Of a stretch of DNA of 64,000 nucleotides, positions 17,562 through 26,606 are shown piece by piece. The stretch covers positions 159,169-223,168 of the forward strand of contig NZ_JABXWT010000004.1 of the NCBI RefSeq assembly GCF_013377785.1. Direction: 5' to 3'. This stretch comes from Ruegeria haliotis (GTDB lineage: Bacteria > Pseudomonadota > Alphaproteobacteria > Rhodobacterales > Rhodobacteraceae). A model generated the notes under the pieces. The model saw nothing but the letters and a program-made list of their open reading frames with translations. It made no database searches and had not been told where the DNA came from. Numbering within the stretch: position 1 is the stretch's first letter; every line of letters starts with the position of its first letter. Both the position numbers and the translations under genes were made by a program.

Positions 17562-18040
17562 TGACTGCGCCCACTCAGAGCGTTGGCGAGTTTCCACTTT
17601 GGAAACAAAGACAGCTAAAATGCGTCTGCGTCGCTCGCTTGCACGTGCCTCGGTGCATAGTCTCAAGGCGAGGGAACAGTAGGCGAACACGTGGAAATAA
17701 GGCAATTCTTTGGTCTAATGGTGTCGACAGGGTGAAAAAAGCATTTTGCTCCCCTTTGTGGTGTGGTACCGTTAAACTACATTAAGACTGTATCGACCGT
17801 TTGTTTGGTCAGTTGGAATAGTGGTTTGGTTTGTACGAGTGAGAAAGGGGTTTTGGTTTTGGGTGCCAATATTGGTTGTGCCTGGGCCGCTGTGGGGGAC
17901 TTTTAGTTAAATAGGTCAAACTTGCTGGCACTTGGTATGTGCTGGCGGATGAGTGCGGCTTTGGAGGCGGGGCGACTGTTTAACGGTCCGTCTATTTGAG
18001 TCGAGTGGTAGTGGGCAATTTTTACGCCGGAGTTCAGAGT
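17562..18040. other. Intergenic region upstream of the PglF-like dehydratase
   Basis: About 480 bases with no supported gene and a T/G-rich plus strand between 17690 and 17900. A small palindrome AGCATTTTGCT near 17740, followed by a C/T run, could be a weak terminator for the sulfotransferase gene. A promoter for the downstream gene run is expected here but I could not assign one. Confidence 0.45.
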
Positions 18041-20152
18041 ATGTATGAGCATGAGTTGGTTAAGCTCAAAAATGGATCTGTTAAAGAAAACATGATCGAG
18101 CCCGAGCTGAAGCTGGGTGATCTTGGGTCCACGTTGAAGCAAAAACTCAATGAGTTGAGCGCGAACCGCCGTTTGGTTATCGGCGATGTCGCAGCATCGG
18201 CAATTTCCGTGGTCATGGCGGTAGTCCTGGCCAACGGGGGTGTGCTGCCAGCACAGCCTGCGGCTGTCCTGATCCCTCTTGTCATTATGTCCTGCCTCGT
18301 TGCGCTGGCCATCTTGCCCATGTCCGGTATCTACAAGCGCCACACCCGATCCACATCGCTGCGTGATGTGACACTGATCGTACGCGCTTCGGCTTTGTGC
18401 GTCGGAGTGCTGGCACTGTTGGGAATGGCGGTTCAAATCACGTCCCAAGTTCCGTTGGCCGTGTATGTCATCCAGTTTCTCCTGATCGTTCCGGCCTTTG
18501 GTAGCCTGCGTATTCTGGCCCGCAGCACGGAATTCAAACGTAAGGTTCAGGGCCGGGCTGCGCGCCTGGATGGTAAGATTCCAGTGATCCTTGTGGGAAC
18601 AGGGGCAAGCTGTGACTTGTTTGTCCGCTCGCTGCGCAACACAGAATCCAAATACGAGCCCGTCGGCATCATTGACGACGCCCGTAACACGCAAGGTCTG
18701 TATTTCCACGACGTCAAGATTATTGGCTCGCTGCTGGACGCGGACGCTGTGATTGAGCGCCTGAAGTTCGACGACACGCTGCCTCAGCGCCTGCTGCTGA
18801 CCGAACCGGTGACTCACTTTGAAAGCGATGGCATTCGCAAACTGACCCGTTGGGCTGAAGCCAATAGCATCACCGTGTCGCGTCTGACTGGCTTGGAAGA
18901 GCTGGGAACCGAAAGCTCTGGCATTCGCACTGTAAATCCCGAAGATATTCTGGACCGTCCGCAAAAGGCGGTTGAGCGGTCAATGCTGCGCGAGATGTTC
19001 CAGGGCCGTCGGGTTCTGATCACTGGCGCTGGAGGCTCGATCGGTAGCGAACTGACGCGTCAGATCGCATCATTCGAACCTGCGGAAATCGTGATGATCG
19101 AGAATTGCGAGTACAATGCCTATTCGATCGACATGGATCTGAGCCAAAACTTCCCCGAAGTGGCTCGCCGTATCTATGTCGCCGACATCCGCAGCGCGGA
19201 TCGCGTGAATTCGATCTTCGAGCGTCACCGCCCGGAATTGGTGTTCAACGCCGCTGCGCTGAAACATGTGCCGATGGTCGAGCTGAACCCGTGCGAGGGC
19301 GTTCTGACCAACGTGATCGGAACCCGTAACGTTGCGGATGCTGCGCGCAACATCGGTGCCATTGCGATGGTGCAGGTCTCGACCGACAAGGCCGTCAACA
19401 GCACCAGCGTCATGGGCGCAACCAAGCGCGTTGCTGAATTCTATGCTCAGGCGCAGGACCGCGTGACAAACGGAACCGATGAGGCCACGCGCTTCTTCTC
19501 AGTCCGGTTTGGCAACGTCCTGGGCTCGTCCGGTTCGCTGATTCCGCTGTTCCAGCGCCAGATTTCCGAAGGTGGTCCGCTGACCGTGACCGATCCCAAG
19601 ATGGAACGGTACTTCATGACCATTCGCGAAGCTGTGCAATTGACCTTGGTTGCCGCTGCGAAAGGGCTGAATTTGGAGAACAGCCATGGTGAGATCTTTG
19701 TTCTCGACATGGGTCGCCCGGTCAAGATCGTCGATTTGGCCGAACGGATGATCCGTCTTGCCGGCCTGGTTCCCTACAAAGATGTCGACATCAAATTCAT
19801 CGGTATCCGCAAGGGTGAAAAGCTTTATGAAGAGTTGTTCGATGTGACCGAAGAACACCGCGAAAGCGGCATTCCGGGCGTATCCTCGGCCATTCCCGAA
19901 GGTGTGTCCGTTGCACGTCTGCGCGCCATGATCCTCAAACTGGAGCAGGCGGCCAAAGACGGGAACGAACTTTCAGTCAAGAAATTGCTGAAGGAACTGG
20001 TGCCTGGTTATGGCGCCAATGGCTTGCGCCCAATCGAAGCCAAAGAGCTGGTAAATCGTCCGTCCAAGCCAAGACTTCACGCGATCCCAACAGAGAGTTT
20101 GGTCGGTGGGTTCCATAAGCAGGATGCCTTGGAAACCATCGGTGGTCGTTAA
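18041..20152 (+). CDS. Membrane UDP-sugar 4,6-dehydratase, PglF/WbpM/CapD type
   Basis: A 703-residue enzyme. I chose ATG 18041 for its nearby CGGAG (18028-18032); TTG 17996 is an alternative. About four transmembrane helices come first (residues 45-160), then a CoA-binding-like domain ('IPVILVGTGASCDLFVRSL'), then the SDR catalytic domain with the NAD loop 'VLITGAGGSIGSEL'. The active site has 'STDKAVNSTSVMGATKR': Thr-Asp-Lys, and Met in place of the usual SDR Tyr, as is normal in PglF/FlaA1-type dehydratases. It likely turns UDP-GlcNAc into the 4-keto-6-deoxy sugar, the substrate expected for the DegT aminotransferase at 11400. Confidence 0.95.
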   Translation: MYEHELVKLKNGSVKENMIEPELKLGDLGSTLKQKLNELSANRRLVIGDVAASAISVVMAVVLANGGVLPAQPAAVLIPLVIMSCLVALAILPMSGIYKRHTRSTSLRDVTLIVRASALCVGVLALLGMAVQITSQVPLAVYVIQFLLIVPAFGSLRILARSTEFKRKVQGRAARLDGKIPVILVGTGASCDLFVRSLRNTESKYEPVGIIDDARNTQGLYFHDVKIIGSLLDADAVIERLKFDDTLPQRLLLTEPVTHFESDGIRKLTRWAEANSITVSRLTGLEELGTESSGIRTVNPEDILDRPQKAVERSMLREMFQGRRVLITGAGGSIGSELTRQIASFEPAEIVMIENCEYNAYSIDMDLSQNFPEVARRIYVADIRSADRVNSIFERHRPELVFNAAALKHVPMVELNPCEGVLTNVIGTRNVADAARNIGAIAMVQVSTDKAVNSTSVMGATKRVAEFYAQAQDRVTNGTDEATRFFSVRFGNVLGSSGSLIPLFQRQISEGGPLTVTDPKMERYFMTIREAVQLTLVAAAKGLNLENSHGEIFVLDMGRPVKIVDLAERMIRLAGLVPYKDVDIKFIGIRKGEKLYEELFDVTEEHRESGIPGVSSAIPEGVSVARLRAMILKLEQAAKDGNELSVKKLLKELVPGYGANGLRPIEAKELVNRPSKPRLHAIPTESLVGGFHKQDALETIGGR

Positions 20153-20244
20153 AATTATAGTTTAATGCAATTTTGTGTGGCGGCCATGACCCCCGGCCGT
20201 GTGTAGTACGAGTGAATAAGGGCTCTTCGGAGCGTGATTATGAA

Positions 20245-20667
20245 ATGTCAGGATTAAGTCAGTCCGGCGTGTACACCTCCACCCATAATCGGGTGGAGCG
20301 CGTCCTGCGGTTTGTGGGTGCGGGTGTGATAAACACGCTGTTTGGATATGCAGTTTTTTCGGGTCTGGTGTGGTCGGGTATGCATCCCCAATTGGCCCTG
20401 GCTATCCAATTCACTGTGGGCGTGCTGTGGAACTTTCAGGTCCATGGTCGCTATGTGTTTTATGTTCAGGGCTATGGTCGACTACCGCAATATGCGGTGT
20501 CTTACGTTGTGATTTACGCCTTTAATGCGGGCCTTTTGTGGGGTCTTTTGCAATTGGGTCTGGACGCTTATCTGGCGCAAGCCGTTGCATTGGGACCAAC
20601 TGTCATATTGTCGTATGCTTTGATCGCCCGCGCATTGCGCCCGAATCAGCCGGAGGTTGTCCAGTGA
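20245..20667 (+). CDS. GtrA-family membrane protein (second copy)
   Basis: A 140-residue, four-helix GtrA protein with 'RFVGAGVINTLFGYAVF' and the family hallmark 'GVLWNFQVHGRYVF'. I chose ATG 20245; CGGAG lies 13 bases upstream, and the in-frame extension back to 20173 has no homology. Its stop overlaps the GTG of the next membrane glycosyltransferase as GTGA, so these two are coupled. GtrA proteins act in transferring or flipping lipid-linked sugars for use on the outer face of the membrane, which would feed a GT-C enzyme such as the one encoded next. Confidence 0.88.
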   Translation: MSGLSQSGVYTSTHNRVERVLRFVGAGVINTLFGYAVFSGLVWSGMHPQLALAIQFTVGVLWNFQVHGRYVFYVQGYGRLPQYAVSYVVIYAFNAGLLWGLLQLGLDAYLAQAVALGPTVILSYALIARALRPNQPEVVQ

Positions 20668-22307
20668 CCCAATCCGCAGACCCGGTGTTGAACGTTGACC
20701 GCAGCATTGACGCCTCGCCACAATCTTCCAGATGGTATGCCAGCAGCATATTGTCACGCGTGCTGGTCGCAGGCTTTATTGTCGTTCTGTTTGCGGCGCT
20801 CTACGGGCGTATCATGGGATATGGTCTGCGTCGCGATGAATTGATGTTCGTGCCGCCAGCGGAATTGTTGGGGTATTGGAGTCTTTACAGCGATTTCTTC
20901 TACAACCACGTCCCCAATTCCGCCTGGTTTTACAGGGGGGTCTACCTGATTTTTGGCGGAGAGGGCCTGTTGGCTTCTGCTCGGTTCGGACAATTCTGCG
21001 CGTGGCTGTTGCTGGCGTCAGGTATTGGATGGGCGACTTGGCGGATTTCAGGATCGGGCCTGCTGGCGATGTTTTTCGTCGTGGCATTGGTCGTCAATGA
21101 AACACTTCAGACACAGGCCGGCATGGCTGCAAGCAACAACCTGCTGCCAATGCCATTTGTTGCGTGGGGGTTGGGTCTATTTATCGTTGAAACCCTGCGC
21201 GACCGGCCTCGTGTCTTGTGGCTGTTGGTTTCGGGCCTGTGTTTATCAATTGCAGCAGGTCTGAAAGTCAGCGCAGCGGTGGTCATCCCGCCGATCGCAA
21301 TCGCAACCTTTCTTTTGCCCTGGCATATGCCGTTTTCAGAACGGCTTCGATCAGTTGTTGTGCCATTGTTGATTGGCGGCTTGATCGGCGCAATTCCTTT
21401 GTTCTGGTATCTCGGAGCTGACCCGTCCGGATTTTTGGCCCATGTGCTTAAATTCCACACCGGTCCGCATATCGCCTTTTGGCAGGCCAATGCAGCATCT
21501 GAACCGAGCCTGGCGATGGGGTTGGGTGGAAAGATTCAACTGGCCTATGCCACGTGGTTTGGTGGCGCAGCGTTGATCGGATTGATGGTTTTGTTCTACC
21601 TTGCTGTTCTGGGTGGCACACGATCAAGGCAAGATCGATCCGGACTGGGTCAAATTCTGCTGGTTCTGGTGGTATTGGGCGCGACCGCGCTGTTCAGTTT
21701 TGTACCCACACCGGGCTTTTCGCAGTACTATATCCAGCCTTTGGTCGCCGTACCGTTACTGGCAGCCCTGATCTATCGATTGGTACCGCAGGAAAAGCGT
21801 GCTCAGGTTGCGCCGCTGTGCGTTGCCGGATTTGCTCTTTTATTTCTATTGGGTGCCCCACGTCTGGCACCTGGTCTTTTGAATTTGGCGAAACCAGACA
21901 ACTTTACGTCGGCCCGCTTGGCCAAAGGCGGCGCGTCCCTGCGCGAGGTTGTGGCAGAAAGCGAACGCCCCGATGGGCCGGTTGCGACTCTGATGCCGCT
22001 CTATCCTTTGGAAGCACATCTGCCGGTTTATGCCGAACTTTCGACGGGCCCGTTTGCCTATCGCATCGCACCCTATACGGACCCGGATTTGGCGCAGCAC
22101 TACGTGATGGCCAACGAGGATCAGTTGCTGGCCCTGTTTGATTCCAACCCGCCGTCCGCATTCCTATTGGGATATGATTCCGCGCTTGAGGCCCCATTGT
22201 TGCGCTATGCGGAAACAAATGGTTACGCTGCGGTGCAAAAAGAAGGGTTAGATAACCGCTATGGCCAAGGTGTGATATACTCGAAACGCGCAGGTGCGGT
22301 AGAGTGA
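20664..22307 (+). CDS. Multi-spanning membrane protein, GT-C glycosyltransferase-like
   Basis: A 547-residue membrane protein starting at GTG 20664, within the stop codon of the GtrA gene. About eleven hydrophobic helices fill residues 25-410, and a soluble C-terminal part follows. An acidic motif in the first outer loop ('YGLRRDELMFVP') resembles the catalytic Asp/Glu of PMT/ArnT-like GT39 enzymes, which take sugars from a polyprenyl phosphate donor. The family call is based on topology and this motif only. A role as polymerase cannot be excluded, since no clear Wzy is present elsewhere. A similar gene is at 36301. Confidence 0.65.
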   Translation: MTQSADPVLNVDRSIDASPQSSRWYASSILSRVLVAGFIVVLFAALYGRIMGYGLRRDELMFVPPAELLGYWSLYSDFFYNHVPNSAWFYRGVYLIFGGEGLLASARFGQFCAWLLLASGIGWATWRISGSGLLAMFFVVALVVNETLQTQAGMAASNNLLPMPFVAWGLGLFIVETLRDRPRVLWLLVSGLCLSIAAGLKVSAAVVIPPIAIATFLLPWHMPFSERLRSVVVPLLIGGLIGAIPLFWYLGADPSGFLAHVLKFHTGPHIAFWQANAASEPSLAMGLGGKIQLAYATWFGGAALIGLMVLFYLAVLGGTRSRQDRSGLGQILLVLVVLGATALFSFVPTPGFSQYYIQPLVAVPLLAALIYRLVPQEKRAQVAPLCVAGFALLFLLGAPRLAPGLLNLAKPDNFTSARLAKGGASLREVVAESERPDGPVATLMPLYPLEAHLPVYAELSTGPFAYRIAPYTDPDLAQHYVMANEDQLLALFDSNPPSAFLLGYDSALEAPLLRYAETNGYAAVQKEGLDNRYGQGVIYSKRAGAVE

Positions 22308-22411
22308 TCATAGAGAATCTCCAAACCCACCCACGACACGTTGGACGGAACACTTGGGACACCGGTGCGAATGTGCAGATTTTAGTAAAAGGTTTTTGAG
22401 GAGTAGCACAG

Positions 22412-23218
22412 ATGAAGACAGTACTTCTGGCAGGAGGGCTGGGATCGAGACTGGCCGAGGAAACAGTTTCGATACCAAAGCCGATGGTCGAAGTTGGGGG
22501 CCGCCCCATCATCGCCCGTGTCATGGATATCTACAGCCATTTTGGGCACCGTGATTTTGTCGTGGCCGCAGGTTACAAGGCGCTGCTGCTTAAGCAGTTC
22601 TTCGCCAATTATCATTTGATTGCCAACAATATTTCAGTGGCTCTCGACACCGGAGAGCTGAAACTTGTGCCGTCGGCGCCGGGTGGCTGGAATGTTTCCG
22701 TGGTGGATACCGGTGCTCATACTATGACCAGCGGGCGCATTCGTCGTCTCAAAGAGTGGTTGAATCCCGGCGAGACCTTTATGTGTACGTATTCCGACGG
22801 TCTGGGAAACATTGATATCAACGCGCTGCTCGATTTCCACAAGTCCCACGGTAAACTGGCGACAGTAACCGCCGTGCAGCCGCCCGCGCGGTTCGGCAAT
22901 ATTGAGATCAAGGGCGACCGTGTGGATGCATTCACCGAAAAGGTGCGGCGTCGCGAGACCTGGATCAACGGTGGGTATTTCGTGTTCGAACCCGGCGTCA
23001 TGGATTACATGGTCGATGATATGGAACCATTGGAGCAGTCCCCACTGTCCCAGATGGCCCGCGATGGCGAGCTGATGGCCTATCGTCACGATGGTTTCTG
23101 GCATCCGATGGATACGATCCGCGACCGCAACGCGTTGAACGCGCTAAGCGAAGAGGAAACGCCACCCTGGATGCAATTCGGCGAGAAAGCCTCGACTGAA
23201 TACCCGGTTGCAATTTGA
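22412..23218 (+). CDS. rfbF: Glucose-1-phosphate cytidylyltransferase
   Basis: A 268-residue nucleotidyltransferase that makes CDP-glucose from CTP and glucose-1-phosphate. The N-terminal 'LLAGGLGSRLAEETVSIPKPM' with Gly-rich loop, Arg and Lys, plus 'MCTYSDGLGNIDI', 'TAVQPPARFGNI' and 'FWHPMDTIRDRNAL' are the RfbF pattern, not the RmlA one. AGGAG lies 7 bases before the ATG. It is the first of four genes for a CDP-3,6-dideoxyhexose and is followed within 8 bases by rfbG. Confidence 0.96.
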   Translation: MKTVLLAGGLGSRLAEETVSIPKPMVEVGGRPIIARVMDIYSHFGHRDFVVAAGYKALLLKQFFANYHLIANNISVALDTGELKLVPSAPGGWNVSVVDTGAHTMTSGRIRRLKEWLNPGETFMCTYSDGLGNIDINALLDFHKSHGKLATVTAVQPPARFGNIEIKGDRVDAFTEKVRRRETWINGGYFVFEPGVMDYMVDDMEPLEQSPLSQMARDGELMAYRHDGFWHPMDTIRDRNALNALSEEETPPWMQFGEKASTEYPVAI

Positions 23219-23225
23219 GGGCAAA

Positions 23226-24353
23226 ATGAACGCTCATCAAGATCAGATGTTCGGCGGCCAATTTCATGGCCGCCGCGTCCTTGTGACGGGGCACAGCGGC
23301 TTTAAGGGCGGTTGGATGTCGCTTTGGCTAAGTCGGCTGGGGGCCAGCGTGACCGGCGTGTCACTGCCGCCCGAACCAGGGCCTTCGCTTTACGAGGCTT
23401 CTGGTCTGGCGGCCGCAACGGACAGCCGGTTTGCCGATATCCGTGACCCGGCCGCCCTGTCTCAGACATTGGCGGGTGTCGATGCCGAAGTGTTGTTCCA
23501 CATGGCGGCGCAGCCGTTGGTCCGGAAATCCTACCGTGAACCGGCCGAAACCTTTGCGACGAATGTTCAGGGCACGGTCAATGTGCTTGAAGCAGCGCGC
23601 AAGATGCCATCGCTGAAGGCGGTGGTCGTGATCACCAGCGACAAGTGCTACGACAACCGGGAATGGCTTTGGGGGTATCGTGAAAACGATCCACTGGGCG
23701 GAAAGGATCCGTATAGCGCCTCGAAGGCAGCAACCGAACTTGTAGCCCAATCTTACGCGCATTCCTTTTTTGCCGATCCGCAAGGACCGCAATTGGCGAC
23801 AGTCCGGGCCGGTAACGTGTTCGGAGGTGGCGATTGGGGTGAAGATCGACTGGTCCCTGACGTCATTCGTGCGTGGGCAAAAGGCGAAGCGGTGGAAATT
23901 CGCAATCCAGCAAGCGTCCGGCCATGGCAGCACGTGTTGGAGCCGGTGTCCGGTTATTTGCAGGTCGCGGAAAAGATGCTGACGGGCGGTGCAGCCTATG
24001 CGGGAGCATGGAACTTCGGCCCGGACGTCTCAAGCACGGTGGACGTGCGGCAACTGGCTGAAATGATCCAGCGTGCCTGGGGAACGGGTGCGCCCGCGTT
24101 CAGCTTCCCTGATCAGGTGCCTGATGCCCCGCACGAGGCAGGCATTCTGCGGCTCGACAGCACCAAGGCTCAATCCCGTCTGGGTTGGCGTCCGCGCCTG
24201 TCTCTGCAAGAGGCAATCGACCTGACCGCCGATTGGTACAAGGCACATGCCAGCGGCGGCAACATGGCACAAACAACCGCCGCACAGATCGAACATTTCG
24301 AAACCCTGATATCATCAGTTGAACCTGACCGCCCGACGGTCGCAGCGCAGTAA
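23226..24353 (+). CDS. rfbG: CDP-glucose 4,6-dehydratase
   Basis: A 375-residue extended SDR that converts CDP-glucose to CDP-4-keto-6-deoxyglucose. It has the NAD loop 'VLVTGHSGFKGGWMSLWL', which is characteristic of RfbG, 'FHMAAQPLVRKSY', 'ITSDKCYDNREW', and the catalytic Tyr-x3-Lys in 'DPYSASKAATEL'. Start ATG 23226 has GAGGG a few bases upstream; a TTG at 23208 in the same frame overlaps rfbF and was not chosen. It supplies the substrate for RfbH, encoded next. Confidence 0.96.
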   Translation: MNAHQDQMFGGQFHGRRVLVTGHSGFKGGWMSLWLSRLGASVTGVSLPPEPGPSLYEASGLAAATDSRFADIRDPAALSQTLAGVDAEVLFHMAAQPLVRKSYREPAETFATNVQGTVNVLEAARKMPSLKAVVVITSDKCYDNREWLWGYRENDPLGGKDPYSASKAATELVAQSYAHSFFADPQGPQLATVRAGNVFGGGDWGEDRLVPDVIRAWAKGEAVEIRNPASVRPWQHVLEPVSGYLQVAEKMLTGGAAYAGAWNFGPDVSSTVDVRQLAEMIQRAWGTGAPAFSFPDQVPDAPHEAGILRLDSTKAQSRLGWRPRLSLQEAIDLTADWYKAHASGGNMAQTTAAQIEHFETLISSVEPDRPTVAAQ

Positions 24354-24378
24354 GCTGCATATTTAAGGAGTGAGTTTT

Positions 24379-25593
24379 ATGAGAGTGAATTACGGGCAGA
24401 CAGTACACGGCCAAGAAGAGATCGATGCCGTTGTCGAGGTTCTGAAGACATCGACTCAAATGGGCCCCAAAGTGCGTGAAATGCAGGAGAAAGTTTCGAC
24501 TTTATTCGCCAAATCGCATGGCATCATGACCAACTCCGGCTCTTCAGCGAACTATCTGGCGGTCGAGATTCTGGACCTACCAAAAGGTAGCGAGGTCATC
24601 ACGCCCGCCTTGACCTTTGCCACAACGGTCGCGCCGCTGGTGCGCCAGGGTTTGATCCCCTCTTTCGTGGACGCCGCAGTCGGGACTTATAATATCGACG
24701 TTGATCAAATCGAACGGATGATCACGCCAAACACGTCTGCCATGATGATCCCATCTCTGATCGGTAATTTGCCGGATTGGCGCAAGATCCGGGAATTGGC
24801 TGATGCACATGGTCTGAAAGTGATTGAAGACAGTGCAGACACGCTAGGCGCAACGATGGATGGCGTCAGCACTGGCAAATACTCAGACGTCTCAACCACC
24901 AGCTTTTATGGCAGCCACGTTATCAATGGCGCGGGCAATGGCGGTATGTTGTGTGTCAGCGATGATGAACTGGCCCGTAAGGCGTTGTTGATGCGGTCGT
25001 GGGGGCGCAGCTCATCCTTGTTTGTAGAGTCCGAGGCCATTGAGAATAGGTTTAATGTCGAATTGGATGGCATTGAATATGATGCGAAGTTCCTGTTTGA
25101 GGCTCTGGGTTACAATCTGGAACCTTCCGAGGTCAGCGCCGCCTTTGGTCTGGTTCAACTGGGGAAACTCGACAACAATATCAAAGTGCGTGAAGAGGCA
25201 TTTGATGACCATCGTGCCTTCTTTGCGCAATATGAGGAATGGTTCGTCTTGCCCGAGCAGCTGCCCGGGTCGCGCACCGGTTGGCTGGCCTTTCCGCTGA
25301 CCATCCGCGAGGATGCACCCTTTACCCGCCGCGAGTTGCAGATTTTCCTTGAGAAAGCCGACATTCAGACCCGCCCGGTGTTTACCGGTAACATTCTGCG
25401 CCAACCGGCAATGAAAGATGTCGAGTATCGCAGCGACCCAGCTGGTTATCCGATCTCGGATGCTGTGATGCGGGGCGGTATTCTCTTGGCTTGCCACCAC
25501 GGTCTGGTTCAGCCGCAGATCGATTTTATGCACGAAAAGGTCACCGAATTCCTGCAGCCGCATGTTGCGGGTCTCTCGCGGGAGGCATCCTGA
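24379..25593 (+). CDS. rfbH: CDP-4-keto-6-deoxyglucose 3-dehydratase
   Basis: A 404-residue DegT-fold enzyme that removes the C3 hydroxyl in 3,6-dideoxyhexose synthesis, using PMP and an electron from a partner reductase. The position that is Lys in aminotransferases is His180 here ('TSFYGSHVINGAG'), as in the known RfbH/AscC enzymes. 'TRPVFTGNILRQPAM' near the C-terminus is also typical. AAGGAG (24365-24370) fixes the start at ATG 24379. The reductase partner RfbI is not in the window, so electrons must come from a protein encoded elsewhere. Confidence 0.95.
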   Translation: MRVNYGQTVHGQEEIDAVVEVLKTSTQMGPKVREMQEKVSTLFAKSHGIMTNSGSSANYLAVEILDLPKGSEVITPALTFATTVAPLVRQGLIPSFVDAAVGTYNIDVDQIERMITPNTSAMMIPSLIGNLPDWRKIRELADAHGLKVIEDSADTLGATMDGVSTGKYSDVSTTSFYGSHVINGAGNGGMLCVSDDELARKALLMRSWGRSSSLFVESEAIENRFNVELDGIEYDAKFLFEALGYNLEPSEVSAAFGLVQLGKLDNNIKVREEAFDDHRAFFAQYEEWFVLPEQLPGSRTGWLAFPLTIREDAPFTRRELQIFLEKADIQTRPVFTGNILRQPAMKDVEYRSDPAGYPISDAVMRGGILLACHHGLVQPQIDFMHEKVTEFLQPHVAGLSREAS

Positions 25594-26489
25594 TGCCACT
25601 GGCCCCGACCGAGGCGATCCGGGATCTGATCCGGGACGATTTCAAGCAGGGGACCGGCCCCAGCGTCGTCAACGGCGGGGTGCCGGTTTATGTGCACTAT
25701 GAGGACTCGGTCATTGAGCCACCGAAACCGACGGATATCGAGGTCGAGTCACAGATCCACCGCCCGGCCTATCGTGGGCCGATCAAGTTTCTCAAACGAC
25801 TGGCCTCGCCCGTCAAGAAGGTTACGCTGCGCAACGTCGATCGGTTCTTGTCCGAGATGAAGGCCCTGAATCCAAATCCTCGGGTTCTGATCGTTGGCGG
25901 CGGTAGTGTCGGGCAGGGGATGGGGGAACTGTACGAAGATCCCAATGTTCAGATCTTTGCATTTGACATTTACCAGTCTCCAAACATCCAGTTTGTGGCC
26001 GATGCGCATGACATCCCGATGCAGGATGACGTCTTTGATGGTGTGGTTATTCAGGCGGTGCTGGAACACGTCCTGGACCCGCGACAGGTCGCGTCCGAGA
26101 TCCATCGGGTTCTGAAACCGGGTGGTCTGATCTATGCGGAAACGCCTTTTCTACAGCAGGTTCATGAAGGCCCGTATGATTTCACCCGTTTCACCGAAAG
26201 TGGACACAGATATCTGTTCCGGGCGTTCGATCGGATCGATTCCGGAGCCAGCGCGGGGCCGGGTGTGCAGTTCATGTGGTCTGTGGATTATCTGTTCCGG
26301 GGACTGTTCCGATCCCGAACAGCGGGAAAAGTGGCCAAGCTTTGTGTTTTCTGGGCACAATATCTGGACCGTTTGATCCCGGAGCCATACCGCGTGGACG
26401 GGGCCAGCGGTGTTTTCTTTCTGGGCCGCAAATCTGATACCAAATTGCAACCAAAAGAGGCGGTCGCGCACTATCAAGGCGCACAATAG
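25593..26489 (+). CDS. Class I SAM-dependent methyltransferase
   Basis: A 298-residue protein whose ATG (25593) shares its A with the rfbH stop (TGATG), so the two are coupled. The longer frame starting at 25491 overlaps rfbH and was rejected. The Rossmann methyltransferase core is clear: 'VLIVGGGSVGQGMGELY' (motif I), 'FAFDIYQSPNIQFVADAHDIP', 'GVVIQAVLEHVLDP' and 'VLKPGGLIYAETPF'. It could O-methylate the dideoxy sugar or another glycan residue. The N-terminal 90 residues have no clear family. Confidence 0.88.
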   Translation: MPLAPTEAIRDLIRDDFKQGTGPSVVNGGVPVYVHYEDSVIEPPKPTDIEVESQIHRPAYRGPIKFLKRLASPVKKVTLRNVDRFLSEMKALNPNPRVLIVGGGSVGQGMGELYEDPNVQIFAFDIYQSPNIQFVADAHDIPMQDDVFDGVVIQAVLEHVLDPRQVASEIHRVLKPGGLIYAETPFLQQVHEGPYDFTRFTESGHRYLFRAFDRIDSGASAGPGVQFMWSVDYLFRGLFRSRTAGKVAKLCVFWAQYLDRLIPEPYRVDGASGVFFLGRKSDTKLQPKEAVAHYQGAQ

Positions 26490-26606
26490 CCCTGCGGTGG
26501 CCGGTTTATTTCACCGGATCGCTTTGTTGGTGTATGCTTCGTTAGAGCAAGCAGAGACAGGTATGTTTAAGGTATTTCGACATTTTCTCCGTCCGGGCGG
26601 CGCGCC

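Noticed and set aside
17903..18964. 353-codon minus-strand frame
   Set aside because: It is antisense to the PglF-like dehydratase, is rich in His/Gln/Asn in a way typical of shadow frames, and matches no family.
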